Notes under the pieces: generated by a model
Databases searched by the model: none
What the model was told of the DNA's origin: nothing
What the model saw: only the letters and a program-made list of their open reading frames with translations
NCBI RefSeq assembly: GCF_000682775.1
Contig: NZ_AWFI01000001.1
Location: forward strand, 558,001 to 622,000
DNA length: 64,000 nt
Reading direction: 5' to 3'
Source: Hyphomonas sp. L-53-1-40
GTDB taxonomy: Bacteria; Pseudomonadota; Alphaproteobacteria; Caulobacterales; Hyphomonadaceae
Translations under genes and position numbers: made by a program
Shown here: positions 1 to 9,495 of the stretch, one piece after another
Layout of the letters: every line of letters begins with the position of its first letter
How positions within the stretch are numbered: position 1 is the first letter of the stretch

Positions 1-1
1 T

Positions 2-1210
2 CTCGAACAAGCAGCTGCAAATGTGAGAGTTGCTGAAGCGATTGCATCTGGAGCTCGGCTTGATCGCAGTTATTCCATATCTACGTCGCTTGATGGAGAT
101 GTGGGGCGGTCCGCTCAGCCAGGCCAAGATGTGACTGCCTCAGTTCAGGGAGCGCTTGCAGCGAGTTGGGAGTACGATGCATTCGGTCGGATTGAAGCCC
201 AAATCGCCGCCGCAGAATTTGATGTCGAAGCGGCTCGGCAGGCTCGCCGAGATGTTGCGGTGATCGTCGCCAGTGAGACGGCTCTGAATTATGTGCAATT
301 GCGCGGTGCGCAAAGACGACTTGCGGTTGCGCGCAAGAATGCCGACACCCAATCCGAAGGATTGGACCTGTTACAAACGCTTCTGGATAATGGTCGGGCA
401 ACCCGTCTGGATATGGAGCGAGCCGAGGCTCAGTACCGTACAACGCTCGCGTCGCTTCCCCGCTACGAAGCGGCGATAGAATCGGCCAAGAGCGCGCTCG
501 CCGCGTTGACTGGACAGCCGGCAAATTCACGATCGAGCCTCGTGATGGAATTGGTGACCAGCGAGGGTGATATTCCAGAGCACCGCGGCGCGATCATGGC
601 AGGGTCGGTTGAAGATCTGGTCCGCCGTCGTCCGGATATTCGCAGCGCAGAAGTGGTGATCGCGCGCCAACTAGCATTGGGCGACGCTGCACGTGCGGAC
701 TTGTTTCCGACGATAACCGTCAATGCGAACGTTCTGGCGCTGTTTGATGATGCCAATGATATCGGCGATTTGACGAGCTTTGGATTTGGCGTTGGCCCTT
801 CGATAAGTTGGGCGTGGCCTGATCTCAGGCGAGTGCGGGCAAACATAGATGCGACCGACGCACGAACAGACGCGGCGATTGCGCAATATGAACAGACCGT
901 GTTGAATGCTTTGAGCGAAGTTGAGTCCGCTCTCTCGGAATACACGAATGAGTTGAAGCGCCGCGACGATCTAAAGAGAGCGGCGGCATCAGCGCAGCGG
1001 GCGATAGAACTTGCGCGTCTACGGTTCGAAGAAGGTCTCGACGATTATCTGGATGTGCTGGAAGCGCAGCGAACATTGTTGACGGCGGAAGATCAGTTGG
1101 CTGAAAGCCGACTTCAGTCATCTAGCCGGGCGATTGCCGCGTATCGAGCATTGGGAGGTATAGAAATGCCGAATGAATATGGGACAGAACCCGCAATCGC
1201 GTTGGAATAG
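2..1210 (+). CDS. RND efflux outer membrane factor (TolC/OprM/NodT family), 5' truncated
   Basis: Outer membrane channel subunit of a tripartite efflux pump. The open frame runs from base 2 without a start, so the signal peptide and the first part of the protein lie outside the window; the first in-window GTG at 23 is not a believable start. The visible part has two OEP-type repeats rich in long amphipathic helices, with the family signatures LRRRPDI-like (VRRRPDIRSAE) at about residue 205 and RFEEGLDDYLDVLEAQRTLL near the end, the same ending seen in the second outer membrane factor at 60173. The adaptor gene follows 2 bp after the stop, so this is the first visible gene of a three-gene operon. 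The exported substrate cannot be told. Confidence 0.9.
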   Translation, partial: LEQAAANVRVAEAIASGARLDRSYSISTSLDGDVGRSAQPGQDVTASVQGALAASWEYDAFGRIEAQIAAAEFDVEAARQARRDVAVIVASETALNYVQLRGAQRRLAVARKNADTQSEGLDLLQTLLDNGRATRLDMERAEAQYRTTLASLPRYEAAIESAKSALAALTGQPANSRSSLVMELVTSEGDIPEHRGAIMAGSVEDLVRRRPDIRSAEVVIARQLALGDAARADLFPTITVNANVLALFDDANDIGDLTSFGFGVGPSISWAWPDLRRVRANIDATDARTDAAIAQYEQTVLNALSEVESALSEYTNELKRRDDLKRAAASAQRAIELARLRFEEGLDDYLDVLEAQRTLLTAEDQLAESRLQSSSRAIAAYRALGGIEMPNEYGTEPAIALE

Positions 1211-1212
1211 AT

Positions 1213-2316
1213 ATGTTTACCAGAAACCTGCTTTTCATTTTAGCTGTCGTGTTTGTATCGTCGCTACCAGCTCAGGCGCAGCGGGGTGGTCCCGCGAGTG
1301 TCTTCGTTGAGCCGGTACAAGAACGCAGTTTTGCGATGAGGATTGAGGCGTTGGGCACGCTAGAACCCAACGAGCAAGTCGATCTGACCCTGAATGCGGC
1401 TGACCGAGTACGGGCGATTTATTTCGACGATGGTGATCGCGTGAAGCAGGGCAAGACCTTGCTCTCGCTTGCGCAGCGCGAACAGGCAGCACTTGTAGAA
1501 GCTGCTGAAGCAACGCTCGATGAAGCGCGGCGCCAGCAGGAACGGCTCGCTCGCCTGGCAGATCAGCAGGCTGTATCCCAGTCAGAACTCGATCAGGCAA
1601 ATCGTAATCTTGATAGCGCTGCGGCACAGTTGCGTGCGGTGCAATCTCGCCAACAGGATCGCGTTCTCGTTGCTCCTTTTGATGGCGTGCTAGGCTTCCG
1701 GATGGTCAGTGTTGGATCATATGTTCAGCCAGGGGATATCGTTGCGCGGCTGATAGATGACAGCGAAATGAATCTGGACTTTTCCGTGCCGTCGACGTTC
1801 TTGAGAACCTTGGCCAAAGGTACGGAAATTGAAGCAAGAACAGCGGATCTTCCCGGGGAAACTTTCAATGGAGTGATTGCGTCAATTGACAACGCAATTG
1901 ATCCTGTGACGCGTTCCGTTCGTGTGCGTGCCACTTTGCCCAACCCGGAGCGTCTGCTGATCTCTGGCATGTTTGTGCAGGTAACCTTGGTGGCGGATCC
2001 ACGACAAGCTCTAGCTGTACCTGAAGAAGCAATACAGCCGGTAGGGCCGCGCACATTTGTATTCGTCGTTGAAAACGAAGGTGGACAACTCATCGCGCGG
2101 CGTAAGGAAGTCGAACTCGGGCTACGCCAGGCGGGGTATGTGGAAGTGATGTCAGGTCTAACGGCTGGCGACGACGTGATTACCGAAGGTATCATCCGTG
2201 TTCGCGAGGGTGCCGCCGTGGAAATTCAGGACCAGTCAATGCTCCTTCCCAAGGCCATCAGCGGCAAGAATCGTAGCGGGGGTGCAGCCGGGTCTCCTGC
2301 TTCTACAGGTCGCTGA
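1213..2316 (+). CDS. RND efflux periplasmic adaptor subunit (HlyD/AcrA family)
   Basis: Membrane fusion protein linking the inner membrane RND pump to the outer membrane channel. A 367-residue protein with a signal peptide (hydrophobic segment ending PAQAQ at about residue 23), a split lipoyl domain around a coiled-coil hairpin (about residues 75-145, rich in Glu, Ala and Gln), then beta-barrel and membrane-proximal domains. The motif VAPFDGVLGFRMVSVGSYV at about 155 is the second lipoyl half. No lipobox is seen, so it is probably anchored by its uncleaved signal or soluble. It starts 2 bp after the preceding stop and ends 2 bp before the pump gene, so the three are co-transcribed. Confidence 0.93.
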   Translation: MFTRNLLFILAVVFVSSLPAQAQRGGPASVFVEPVQERSFAMRIEALGTLEPNEQVDLTLNAADRVRAIYFDDGDRVKQGKTLLSLAQREQAALVEAAEATLDEARRQQERLARLADQQAVSQSELDQANRNLDSAAAQLRAVQSRQQDRVLVAPFDGVLGFRMVSVGSYVQPGDIVARLIDDSEMNLDFSVPSTFLRTLAKGTEIEARTADLPGETFNGVIASIDNAIDPVTRSVRVRATLPNPERLLISGMFVQVTLVADPRQALAVPEEAIQPVGPRTFVFVVENEGGQLIARRKEVELGLRQAGYVEVMSGLTAGDDVITEGIIRVREGAAVEIQDQSMLLPKAISGKNRSGGAAGSPASTGR

Positions 2317-2318
2317 CG

Positions 2319-5300
2319 ATGTTGCTGTCGGATACCTCGATCAAGCGGCCCGTATTCGCGTCGGTGCTTGCGCTTATACTCGTAATTTTTGGCATGGTAG
2401 CGTTCGATCGGTTGCCCCTGAGAGAATACCCTGACATCGATGCGCCAATCGTCTCCATCGATACGAACTATCCAGGGGCGTCTGCCAGTGTTGTAGAAAC
2501 ACGGATCACCCAAATTATCGAAGATCGCATCGCTGGTGTTGAGGGCATTCGCTACATCGATTCCAATTCGAGCGATGGCCGCTCGCGTATAAGCGTGGAG
2601 TTTGGCATAGACCAGGACATTGATGTGGCCGCGAACGATATCCGCGACCGGATTTCTGGTGTGCTGGACAATCTTCCTGAGGATACCGACCCGCCAGAGG
2701 TCGAAAAAGCCGACTCCAATGATGATGTCATTATCTGGCTGAACCTTGCCAGCGAGGCAATGACTACGCCGGAATTGTCAGATTATGCTCAGCGCTATCT
2801 TGTCGACCGGTTCTCCGCCCTGGATGGGGTGGCACGCGTACGAGTTGGTGGCTCCAGAGACTATGCCCTTCGCGTCTGGATAGATCGTAGAGCCTTGGCG
2901 GCACGCAATCTGACCGTAGCCGAGATCGAGCAAGCGTTGCGAAGTGAGAATATCGAAGCGCCCGCCGGCAGTCTTGAATCGGAAAAGCGCACTTTCACGG
3001 TCCGAATTGATCGCACTTTCAAGACGCCGGAAGAGTTCTCTGCGCTTGTGATCGCTGAAGGCGAAGACGGATATTTGGTGCGACTGGGAGACGTGGCACG
3101 GGTTGAGCGTGGGACGGTCGAGGACCGCAACATGTTCAGAGGCAACGGCGTTCCAATGGTGGGGCTGGGCATCATCAAGCAGTCGACTGCGAATACAGTC
3201 GAGGTTGCGGCTGGAGCGCGGGAACTTGCTGACCGGCTGAATGAGACGCTTCCAGAAGGCATGGTGATCGCGCGTAGTTTCGACAGTTCAGTCTTTATCG
3301 ACGCTTCGATTCGAGAAGTTTACACCACGCTTGCCATCGCAGTGGCGCTGGTGACCCTGGTGATATTCATGTTTCTCGGCAGCGTCAGGGCAACCATTAT
3401 CCCGGCAATCACTGTTCCGGTCTCGATCATCGCCACTTTCATTGTGCTCTACGCACTGGGCCTGTCAGTCAACTTGCTGACACTGCTGGCGCTTGTTCTC
3501 GCAATCGGACTGGTCGTGGATGATGCCATTGTTGTGCTGGAGAACATCGTTCGCCGCATGGAAGAAGAAGGCGAGACGCCGCTGGTTGCCGCGTTTCGCG
3601 GTACCCGACAGGTTGGTTTTGCGGTTGTGGCCACAACCCTCGTCCTGATCGCGGTCTTCGTGCCGATCACCTTCATGCAAGGCGATGTCGGGCGGCTATT
3701 CACCGAGTTCGCCCTGACGATGGCTGCAGCCGTTGCATTCTCCAGCATCCTGGCTCTGACCTTGGCGCCCATGCTCGCCTCTAAACTCCTGAAGCGTGAG
3801 AGGAGTGGAGGGTGGCTTGCGGTTGTCCCGAACGCGATAGACGGCGCATTCGGTCGCCTTCGAACGGGATATGGCTGGGTACTGGATCGATTGATCATGA
3901 GGCCGATAGCGGTCGGCCTCGTACTTGTTGCCTTGTTTGCGGGGGCATACAGCCTTTCGCAAACGATTGAGCAGGAGTATGTTCCGGTCGAAGACCGCGG
4001 GGCATTTTTCGTCAGTATACGGGGTCCTGAAGGCGCGTCCTTTGAGTATATGGAACGCTATATGGACGAAATTGAGCGGCGATTGATCCCATATGCAGAG
4101 AGTGGTGAGGTGAGCCGCTTGTTGCTGCGGGCGCCTGGATTTGGCAGTTCGTCATTCAATCAGGGCTTCGTGGTTGTGGTGTTGGATGACTGGTCCAGGC
4201 GGCGTCCGGCGGACGAAATCATAGCGGAAGTGAACGGCAAGTTATCCAACCTGCCGGGCATTAGAGCTTTCGCAATCATGCGGCAGGGACTTGGTGGTGG
4301 CACTGGCAAGCCTGTTCAGTTTGTCCTTGGTGGACCGTCCTACGAACTGTTGACCGAATGGCGAGACCTGTTGGTCACTGCGTTAGAAGATGACAATCCC
4401 GGATTGGTTGATATTGACTGGGATTACAAGGAAACCCAACCGCAATACAGGGTTCAGGTCGACTATGATCGCGCGGCTGATCTTGGTGTGACGGTGACCG
4501 ATATTGGCGTCACGCTTCAAACCATGCTGGGCTCGCGACGCGTTACGACCTATATCGATGATGGCGAAGAATATGATGTCATCCTGGAAGGTCTGAGGTC
4601 TGAGCAAAATACGCCCAACGATGTTCAGAATATCTATGTGCGATCCACACGGTCAGGTGAATTGATCCCCCTCTCCAATCTGGTCACAATTCGTCCGATT
4701 GCGGATAGCCCGACTTTGAACCGGTATAATCGCGTGCGCGCAATCACGATCGAGGCGGGGTTGGCGGATGGTGCATCGCTGGGCACTGCGCTCGACGCCA
4801 TGCAGGCCAAGGCTCGTGAAGTGTTGCCGCAAGAGGCCACATTGGACTTCAAAGGGCAGTCGCTCGACTTCAAGACGTCTGGCCAGTCCCTCATATTCGT
4901 ATTCATCACGGGTTTGGTGATCGTGTTCCTTGTGCTTGCAGCGCAATTTGAGAGCTACCGCCACCCGGTCATCATCATGCTGTGCGTGCCTGCGACATTG
5001 GCTGGAGGGATGCTTGGTATCTGGCTGACCGGAAATTCGCTGAACATCTACACGCAGATAGGCTTGATTATGTTGATTGGCCTTGCAGCGAAGAACGGCA
5101 TTCTGATCGTGGAGTTCGCGAACCAGTTGCGCGACGAAGGCCGCCCCTTTTACGAAGCCATCAAGGAAGCATCGCTCGCGCGCTTCAGGCCAATCGTGAT
5201 GACGAGTTTGACCACAGCTGCCGGTGCTCTCCCACTTATCCTGTCCAGCGGTGCAGGCGCCGAAACCCGATCAGCGATTGGTATCCTGATCCTGTTTGGA

Positions 5301-5447
5301 GTGATCGCCGCTGCGCTGGTGACCGTGTTGTTCGTGCCGACAGCCTATGCTCTGATCGCTCGAGGGTCCGGGTCTCCAGGAGATGTTGCGCGCAAGCTGG
5401 AGTTGGAGAGCCAGGGGGCGGACCGGGCCGCCATTCCAGCAGAGTAG
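2319..5447 (+). CDS. RND multidrug efflux transporter, inner membrane permease (HAE1/AcrB-like)
   Basis: Proton-driven trimeric pump, 1042 residues, the normal length for the hydrophobe/amphiphile RND family. It has the expected plan of one N-terminal helix, a large periplasmic loop, helices 2-6, a second N-terminal-like half and a second periplasmic loop. The paired aspartates of the proton relay are present in helix 4 (GLVVDDAIVVLENIVRR, about residue 400). It begins SIKRPVFASVLALILVIFG, typical of family members that follow an HlyD adaptor. Third gene of the operon. A second RND pump at the other window end is a different gene of the same class. Substrate unknown. Confidence 0.95.
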   Translation: MLLSDTSIKRPVFASVLALILVIFGMVAFDRLPLREYPDIDAPIVSIDTNYPGASASVVETRITQIIEDRIAGVEGIRYIDSNSSDGRSRISVEFGIDQDIDVAANDIRDRISGVLDNLPEDTDPPEVEKADSNDDVIIWLNLASEAMTTPELSDYAQRYLVDRFSALDGVARVRVGGSRDYALRVWIDRRALAARNLTVAEIEQALRSENIEAPAGSLESEKRTFTVRIDRTFKTPEEFSALVIAEGEDGYLVRLGDVARVERGTVEDRNMFRGNGVPMVGLGIIKQSTANTVEVAAGARELADRLNETLPEGMVIARSFDSSVFIDASIREVYTTLAIAVALVTLVIFMFLGSVRATIIPAITVPVSIIATFIVLYALGLSVNLLTLLALVLAIGLVVDDAIVVLENIVRRMEEEGETPLVAAFRGTRQVGFAVVATTLVLIAVFVPITFMQGDVGRLFTEFALTMAAAVAFSSILALTLAPMLASKLLKRERSGGWLAVVPNAIDGAFGRLRTGYGWVLDRLIMRPIAVGLVLVALFAGAYSLSQTIEQEYVPVEDRGAFFVSIRGPEGASFEYMERYMDEIERRLIPYAESGEVSRLLLRAPGFGSSSFNQGFVVVVLDDWSRRRPADEIIAEVNGKLSNLPGIRAFAIMRQGLGGGTGKPVQFVLGGPSYELLTEWRDLLVTALEDDNPGLVDIDWDYKETQPQYRVQVDYDRAADLGVTVTDIGVTLQTMLGSRRVTTYIDDGEEYDVILEGLRSEQNTPNDVQNIYVRSTRSGELIPLSNLVTIRPIADSPTLNRYNRVRAITIEAGLADGASLGTALDAMQAKAREVLPQEATLDFKGQSLDFKTSGQSLIFVFITGLVIVFLVLAAQFESYRHPVIIMLCVPATLAGGMLGIWLTGNSLNIYTQIGLIMLIGLAAKNGILIVEFANQLRDEGRPFYEAIKEASLARFRPIVMTSLTTAAGALPLILSSGAGAETRSAIGILILFGVIAAALVTVLFVPTAYALIARGSGSPGDVARKLELESQGADRAAIPAE

Positions 5448-5620
5448 ACTTTGCCTGTTGTCGCTCGGCGCTCAAGCATCATAGCCAGTGCTCGCTTTTC
5501 TTGCGTGTCTGCTGCAACAATCCGTGCGGCGGTAATCAAGACTTGTGAGGCGCAAGAATGCTCCCTTGAATGCTCAGCTAGTGGCAATTCGAAAGCAAAT
5601 CATGAACAGTTGGGCCGGCC

Positions 5621-7015
5621 TTGAGTGAAACATTCGACAATCTTCCGCCCGTAAACTACGTGGTCAGCGAAGAAGAGTGCGCCGCACTATCCGCAGCTAT
5701 TGATATCGAAGAGCTAACCCAGACCGCACTTGCTCTTGGGAACGTTGATAGCCCATCCATGAGCGAGGCATCAGCTGCAGAGTTTGTGTTTGATTGGTTG
5801 CAAACAGAAGGTTTTGCACCGCGAAAAGTTGGCGCAACGCCTGAACGGCCGAACGTTATCGCTACTTATGGCGGCAAGGGTGACGGAAAGAGCCTGCTCT
5901 ACACTGCGCACCTTGATACTGAAAGTCCGACCTGGAATGCGGATCTGGACGCCCACAAGTTCCGTCCTGAAACGCTGGCGAACCCGGAATGGAACCAGTG
6001 CTGGCTACAGGATGGGGCATTCCACGGCTACCCAATCTCGAATGATCGCGGGCCGATGGTGTGCTTCCTTATGGCCGCAAAGGCGCTGAAATCCTGCGGT
6101 ATTGATCTGTCGGGACGGCTGTACCTTACCGCATCTCCCGGCGAGATCGGTCCTGAGCCGATCGAGGAGGCTCGCGGCGTACAGTATATGGGCAAGGAAA
6201 TCGGCACGCACTACGTGTTCTATCATGGCGGTGTGTCACCCGATTATGCGATCGCGGCCGAGGGGTGTGACTTCGGATTGACGTGGGTTGCATGCGGTTA
6301 TGCCGTATTCCGCATCCAGCTATTTGGCGAAGGCGTATTCACACCACTTCTCGAAAGCCCAGAAAAGGCCGCTGATCACCCCAACCCGATCTATCGTCTC
6401 GGTGACACCATCCAGTCGATTTTGGACTGGGGGCGCACTTATGAGCAGGAGAACATCTACACGTCGTCTGGCGGTGTGGCCAAACCCAAGACGCAAATCT
6501 CCTCTGTCCGTGGTGGCGTTCCATATGCGTTCGGGGCCGGAACGGAAATTTGCTCACTCTATCTTGAAGTCGGTTTGCCGCCGCATGTAGAAATCGGGCA
6601 GGTCCATAGAAGCCTTGAGAGTCATTTGAGACGCCAAGGCATAGGTGAGTTCGGCCTGGAGCCAGTCGTGGTCCGGCACGGATTTGCTGCGGATGAAGAA
6701 CGCGTGTCCCCGCTCGTTTCGGCCGTTGATGCTGCGACCCGGCATACACTGGGCGAGCCTCTGAAGCTGGCGCATCCTGTTTATTCGAGCATGTGGCGCG
6801 ACCACAACGTCTTCAACATGAACCGCATTCCCGCCGTCACAACCGGCTTTCCACGCTGGCGTCCGACGCCAGAGGATATGGTTAAAAGCACTTTGATCTA
6901 TGCGCTGACCGCGTTGTCGATTTGTGGGCGTGCGCCCACATCCGAAAACAAAAAGCCGCTGAGCGGTTCCGATGTCTATGGCGACAACCCATTTTCGTCC
7001 GCTGGAGTATCCTGA
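5621..7015 (+). CDS. M20 family metallohydrolase (peptidase/deacylase-like)
   Basis: Cytoplasmic zinc-type hydrolase of the M20 peptidase superfamily, 464 residues, acting on amide bonds of peptides, N-acyl amino acids or carbamoyl compounds. The first metal-binding motif is YTAHLDT (His97, Asp99) and the bridging aspartate region is NDRGP (Asp142), a variant of the usual D-x-G; an acidic pair follows at about 170-180 and AAEGCD lies at about 210. The start is a TTG at 5621; the next ATG in frame is far inside the fold. The MFS gene begins 3 bp after the stop, so the two form a unit in which a carrier may import the hydrolase substrate. No signal peptide. Exact substrate unknown; the catabolic surroundings suggest an acylated or amide-linked compound rather than housekeeping peptides. 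Confidence 0.8.
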   Translation: MSETFDNLPPVNYVVSEEECAALSAAIDIEELTQTALALGNVDSPSMSEASAAEFVFDWLQTEGFAPRKVGATPERPNVIATYGGKGDGKSLLYTAHLDTESPTWNADLDAHKFRPETLANPEWNQCWLQDGAFHGYPISNDRGPMVCFLMAAKALKSCGIDLSGRLYLTASPGEIGPEPIEEARGVQYMGKEIGTHYVFYHGGVSPDYAIAAEGCDFGLTWVACGYAVFRIQLFGEGVFTPLLESPEKAADHPNPIYRLGDTIQSILDWGRTYEQENIYTSSGGVAKPKTQISSVRGGVPYAFGAGTEICSLYLEVGLPPHVEIGQVHRSLESHLRRQGIGEFGLEPVVVRHGFAADEERVSPLVSAVDAATRHTLGEPLKLAHPVYSSMWRDHNVFNMNRIPAVTTGFPRWRPTPEDMVKSTLIYALTALSICGRAPTSENKKPLSGSDVYGDNPFSSAGVS

Positions 7016-7018
7016 CCC

Positions 7019-8365
7019 ATGAGTGCAAGAATTCCTTTCAAGGCAGGCAGCCAATTGCTGGCAATGAGTTCGCTTGAGCTTTTGCTGGCCGCGGCGACAT
7101 ATTCTTCACTTGGCGTGGTCCTCCCATTTATGGTGATGGATCTGGAGTGGAGCTGGGCGCAGGCTGGGTTTGGATTTACGGTGCTCGGTGCAGTTACCGG
7201 CGTCGCGTCATCTGTGCCGCCATTTCTCATCCGCCGGGTGGGGGTGCGGAACACAATCCTGATTGGTGGTGTTCTGGCCTGCATCGGTTTGTACCTTCTG
7301 CATGGGGTGGAGAGCCTGCCCCAGTACTATATTGCGGCAGCAATCTGCGGTTTGGCCTACCCCATGATGGCGTCCATCCCGACAACCTTCCTCGTGAGCC
7401 GACTGTTCCAGCGGCAATCGACCGCGCTCGGCGTGGCGGCTACGATCAGCGGAATAGGGACGGTGGTCGGGCCATTGATGGTACTTGGCGTATTGGCTCT
7501 TGAAGGTCAGACGTGGCGGAATTATTGGGAATATCAGGCAATCGCCCTACTGGCTGCGGCCGTTTTGTGCGCGATCATCGTTGGTTTGGAGCGCAGATTC
7601 ACTCGGCCCGCACGTGAGGAACTCGTCGCAGCACAGGCTGAAGCGGCGGCACCGACCGTCATGCCTGACCAAGTCGAACTGCCCCCGACACGGAGCAGTC
7701 GCCATATTTACCGGACGACTGTGGACTGGACGACCAAGGCTGCGATGCGGACGACGCAGTTCAAGATTCTTGCCGCCGCATATTGCCTGAACATGATGTG
7801 CCTGGTGACGGTAACCAGCCTCTCGGTGGGCCATTTGATTGAGCGCGGTGTTTCCGAGACTGTTGCCGGAGGCATGTTGAGCATCGAGGCGTTGATCGCG
7901 GTTTTGATCCGGGCATTTTCCGGTGTTCTGGGGGATATCTTCGATCCCAAGCATCTTGTGAGCTTTGCGTTGTTTGCGACGATGATTGGTTGCGCTGTGC
8001 TCGCACTCACAACAGATCATGTCATGCTGCTGTTCTACGCGGTGGGAACAGGTATTGGTTTTGGCACGACGCAACTCGCGTGCACGGTGCTGCTGCTCAA
8101 CTACTTTGGTCGCAAGTACAATCTCGAACTGTTCTCCGCCATGTGTGTTACCGGCGCGATCTCGGCGCTCGGACCTCTGATCGGAGGCGTGATCCGCGAC
8201 GTTTCGGGAAGCTTCTCGCTCATCTTCATATTGCTGTCGGTTCTATCAGCCGGCGTCTTCATGGTCGTGCTTTTCATGAAGCCGCCATATCCCGAGGATC
8301 TGTCCTCCACTGAAGGCGACCCAGTTGGCGACGCCGACATCAAGTACGGGCAGATGGCTGAGTAA
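7019..8365 (+). CDS. MFS transporter
   Basis: Inner membrane carrier of the major facilitator superfamily, 448 residues with about 12 hydrophobic segments and a long hydrophilic central loop (about residues 190-245). It is clearly a paralogue of the MFS gene at 23792: both begin with a helix followed by SSLGVVL or ASLGVVL, then a DL-W-S-AG-F-LG stretch. It starts 3 bp after the M20 hydrolase stop, so co-transcription is likely. The family (monocarboxylate/organic acid-type MFS) usually moves organic anions with protons. Direction and substrate are inferences from context only. Confidence 0.88.
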   Translation: MSARIPFKAGSQLLAMSSLELLLAAATYSSLGVVLPFMVMDLEWSWAQAGFGFTVLGAVTGVASSVPPFLIRRVGVRNTILIGGVLACIGLYLLHGVESLPQYYIAAAICGLAYPMMASIPTTFLVSRLFQRQSTALGVAATISGIGTVVGPLMVLGVLALEGQTWRNYWEYQAIALLAAAVLCAIIVGLERRFTRPAREELVAAQAEAAAPTVMPDQVELPPTRSSRHIYRTTVDWTTKAAMRTTQFKILAAAYCLNMMCLVTVTSLSVGHLIERGVSETVAGGMLSIEALIAVLIRAFSGVLGDIFDPKHLVSFALFATMIGCAVLALTTDHVMLLFYAVGTGIGFGTTQLACTVLLLNYFGRKYNLELFSAMCVTGAISALGPLIGGVIRDVSGSFSLIFILLSVLSAGVFMVVLFMKPPYPEDLSSTEGDPVGDADIKYGQMAE

Positions 8366-8415
8366 TCTCAATAACCTGACCAGCTTCGATCAAGTCTCAA
8401 TTTCGATTTCCTCCG

Positions 8416-9495
8416 ATGGAGTCTGCCATGCCGTCAGATCGCGCACCCAATTTGCCAGGCCAGAAGGCAGCTTCGTCTAAAACACCCTGGACGAAGTGGC
8501 TGAAGCCAGATCCGTACGCACTTGTGCTGCTGTCCGTGGTGGTTACGGCGAGCATTTTGCCATGTCGTGGAGATGCAGCGGTCGGCTTCGAGTGGCTGAC
8601 CAAAGTTGCCATTTTCCTGTTGTTCTTCATGCACGGTGCAAAGCTGTCTCGCGCAGCCATCCTCGGAGGTATTGGTGCCTGGAGACTCCACACGCTCGTT
8701 CTGATGAGCACCTTTCTATTGTTTCCGGCGCTCGGTCTTCTGGTGAGCACACTGCCTAATTCTCTGCTGAGCCCTACAGTCAAGATGGGTTTCCTATTCC
8801 TCACTATATTACCCTCCACAGTGCAGTCCTCAATCGCATTCACCTCCATGGCCAGAGGGAATGTAGCAGCAGCAGTTTGCACGGCATCACTGTCGAATAT
8901 GCTTGGTGTGTTCATCACGCCGCTTCTGGCGGGCCTCCTGATGCGGTCTGAGCTTCAGTCGGGTGGGGGAGATCTGTTGGGGGTGATGCAGTCCATCATA
9001 TTGACCCTGCTTGCCCCCTTCCTTGTCGGCCATCTCAGCAGGCCCCTCATCGGCGCATGGATTGACCGGAACAAGGGCGTTCTTTCAAAGCTCGATCGTG
9101 GCGCGATCCTGCTTGTTGTCTACACTGCATTCAGCGCGGCCGTCGTAGATGGAATTTGGTTGCGCGTATCGGGATTTGATATTGTTACGATCCTCTTCCT
9201 GAGCGCACTGGTGCTCTCAGTGGTATTGTTCCTGACGCGCAAGACGGCGCAAGTGGCCAGGCTGAACAAGGCGGACGAGATCACCTTGGTCATGTGCGGA
9301 TCGAAGAAGAGTCTCGCAAGCGGTGTGCCGATGGCTGCGGCATTGTTTGCTCCAGCGCAAGTTGGCGTCATCATACTGCCCTTGATGATATTCCATCAGA
9401 TGCAGTTGATCGTATGCGCCATGATCGCGCGAAGCTATGGCGAGCGGACTGAAATACCCGATGAGACAGAGGTGCTCGGCGACGCGAGCGCCTAG
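8416..9495 (+). CDS. Bile acid:sodium symporter-like (SBF-like/BASS) transporter
   Basis: Membrane protein of 359 residues with roughly nine or ten hydrophobic helices and the SBF-like pattern, including FLLFFMHGAKLSRAAI near residue 75 and LVMCGSKKSLASGVPMAAALFAPAQVG near residue 300, which is typical of the bacterial SBF-like (YfeH-type) branch. These proteins are sodium-coupled carriers of organic anions. The ATG at 8416 gives the longest reading; a second ATG lies at 8428, and neither has a strong ribosome site. The last 4 bp overlap tail to tail with the convergent dioxygenase gene. It is probably another import route for the catabolic region, but its substrate is unknown. Confidence 0.82.
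   Translation: MESAMPSDRAPNLPGQKAASSKTPWTKWLKPDPYALVLLSVVVTASILPCRGDAAVGFEWLTKVAIFLLFFMHGAKLSRAAILGGIGAWRLHTLVLMSTFLLFPALGLLVSTLPNSLLSPTVKMGFLFLTILPSTVQSSIAFTSMARGNVAAAVCTASLSNMLGVFITPLLAGLLMRSELQSGGGDLLGVMQSIILTLLAPFLVGHLSRPLIGAWIDRNKGVLSKLDRGAILLVVYTAFSAAVVDGIWLRVSGFDIVTILFLSALVLSVVLFLTRKTAQVARLNKADEITLVMCGSKKSLASGVPMAAALFAPAQVGVIILPLMIFHQMQLIVCAMIARSYGERTEIPDETEVLGDASA

Noticed and set aside
463-945. 160-residue open frame on the - strand inside the outer membrane factor gene
   Set aside because: Shadow frame opposite a well-supported family member; composition rich in Ser and Arg with no domain. The same holds for the many other long antisense frames, such as 1725-2195, 3449-3898, 13146-13751, 21987-22646, 32320-33003 and 48019-48975.
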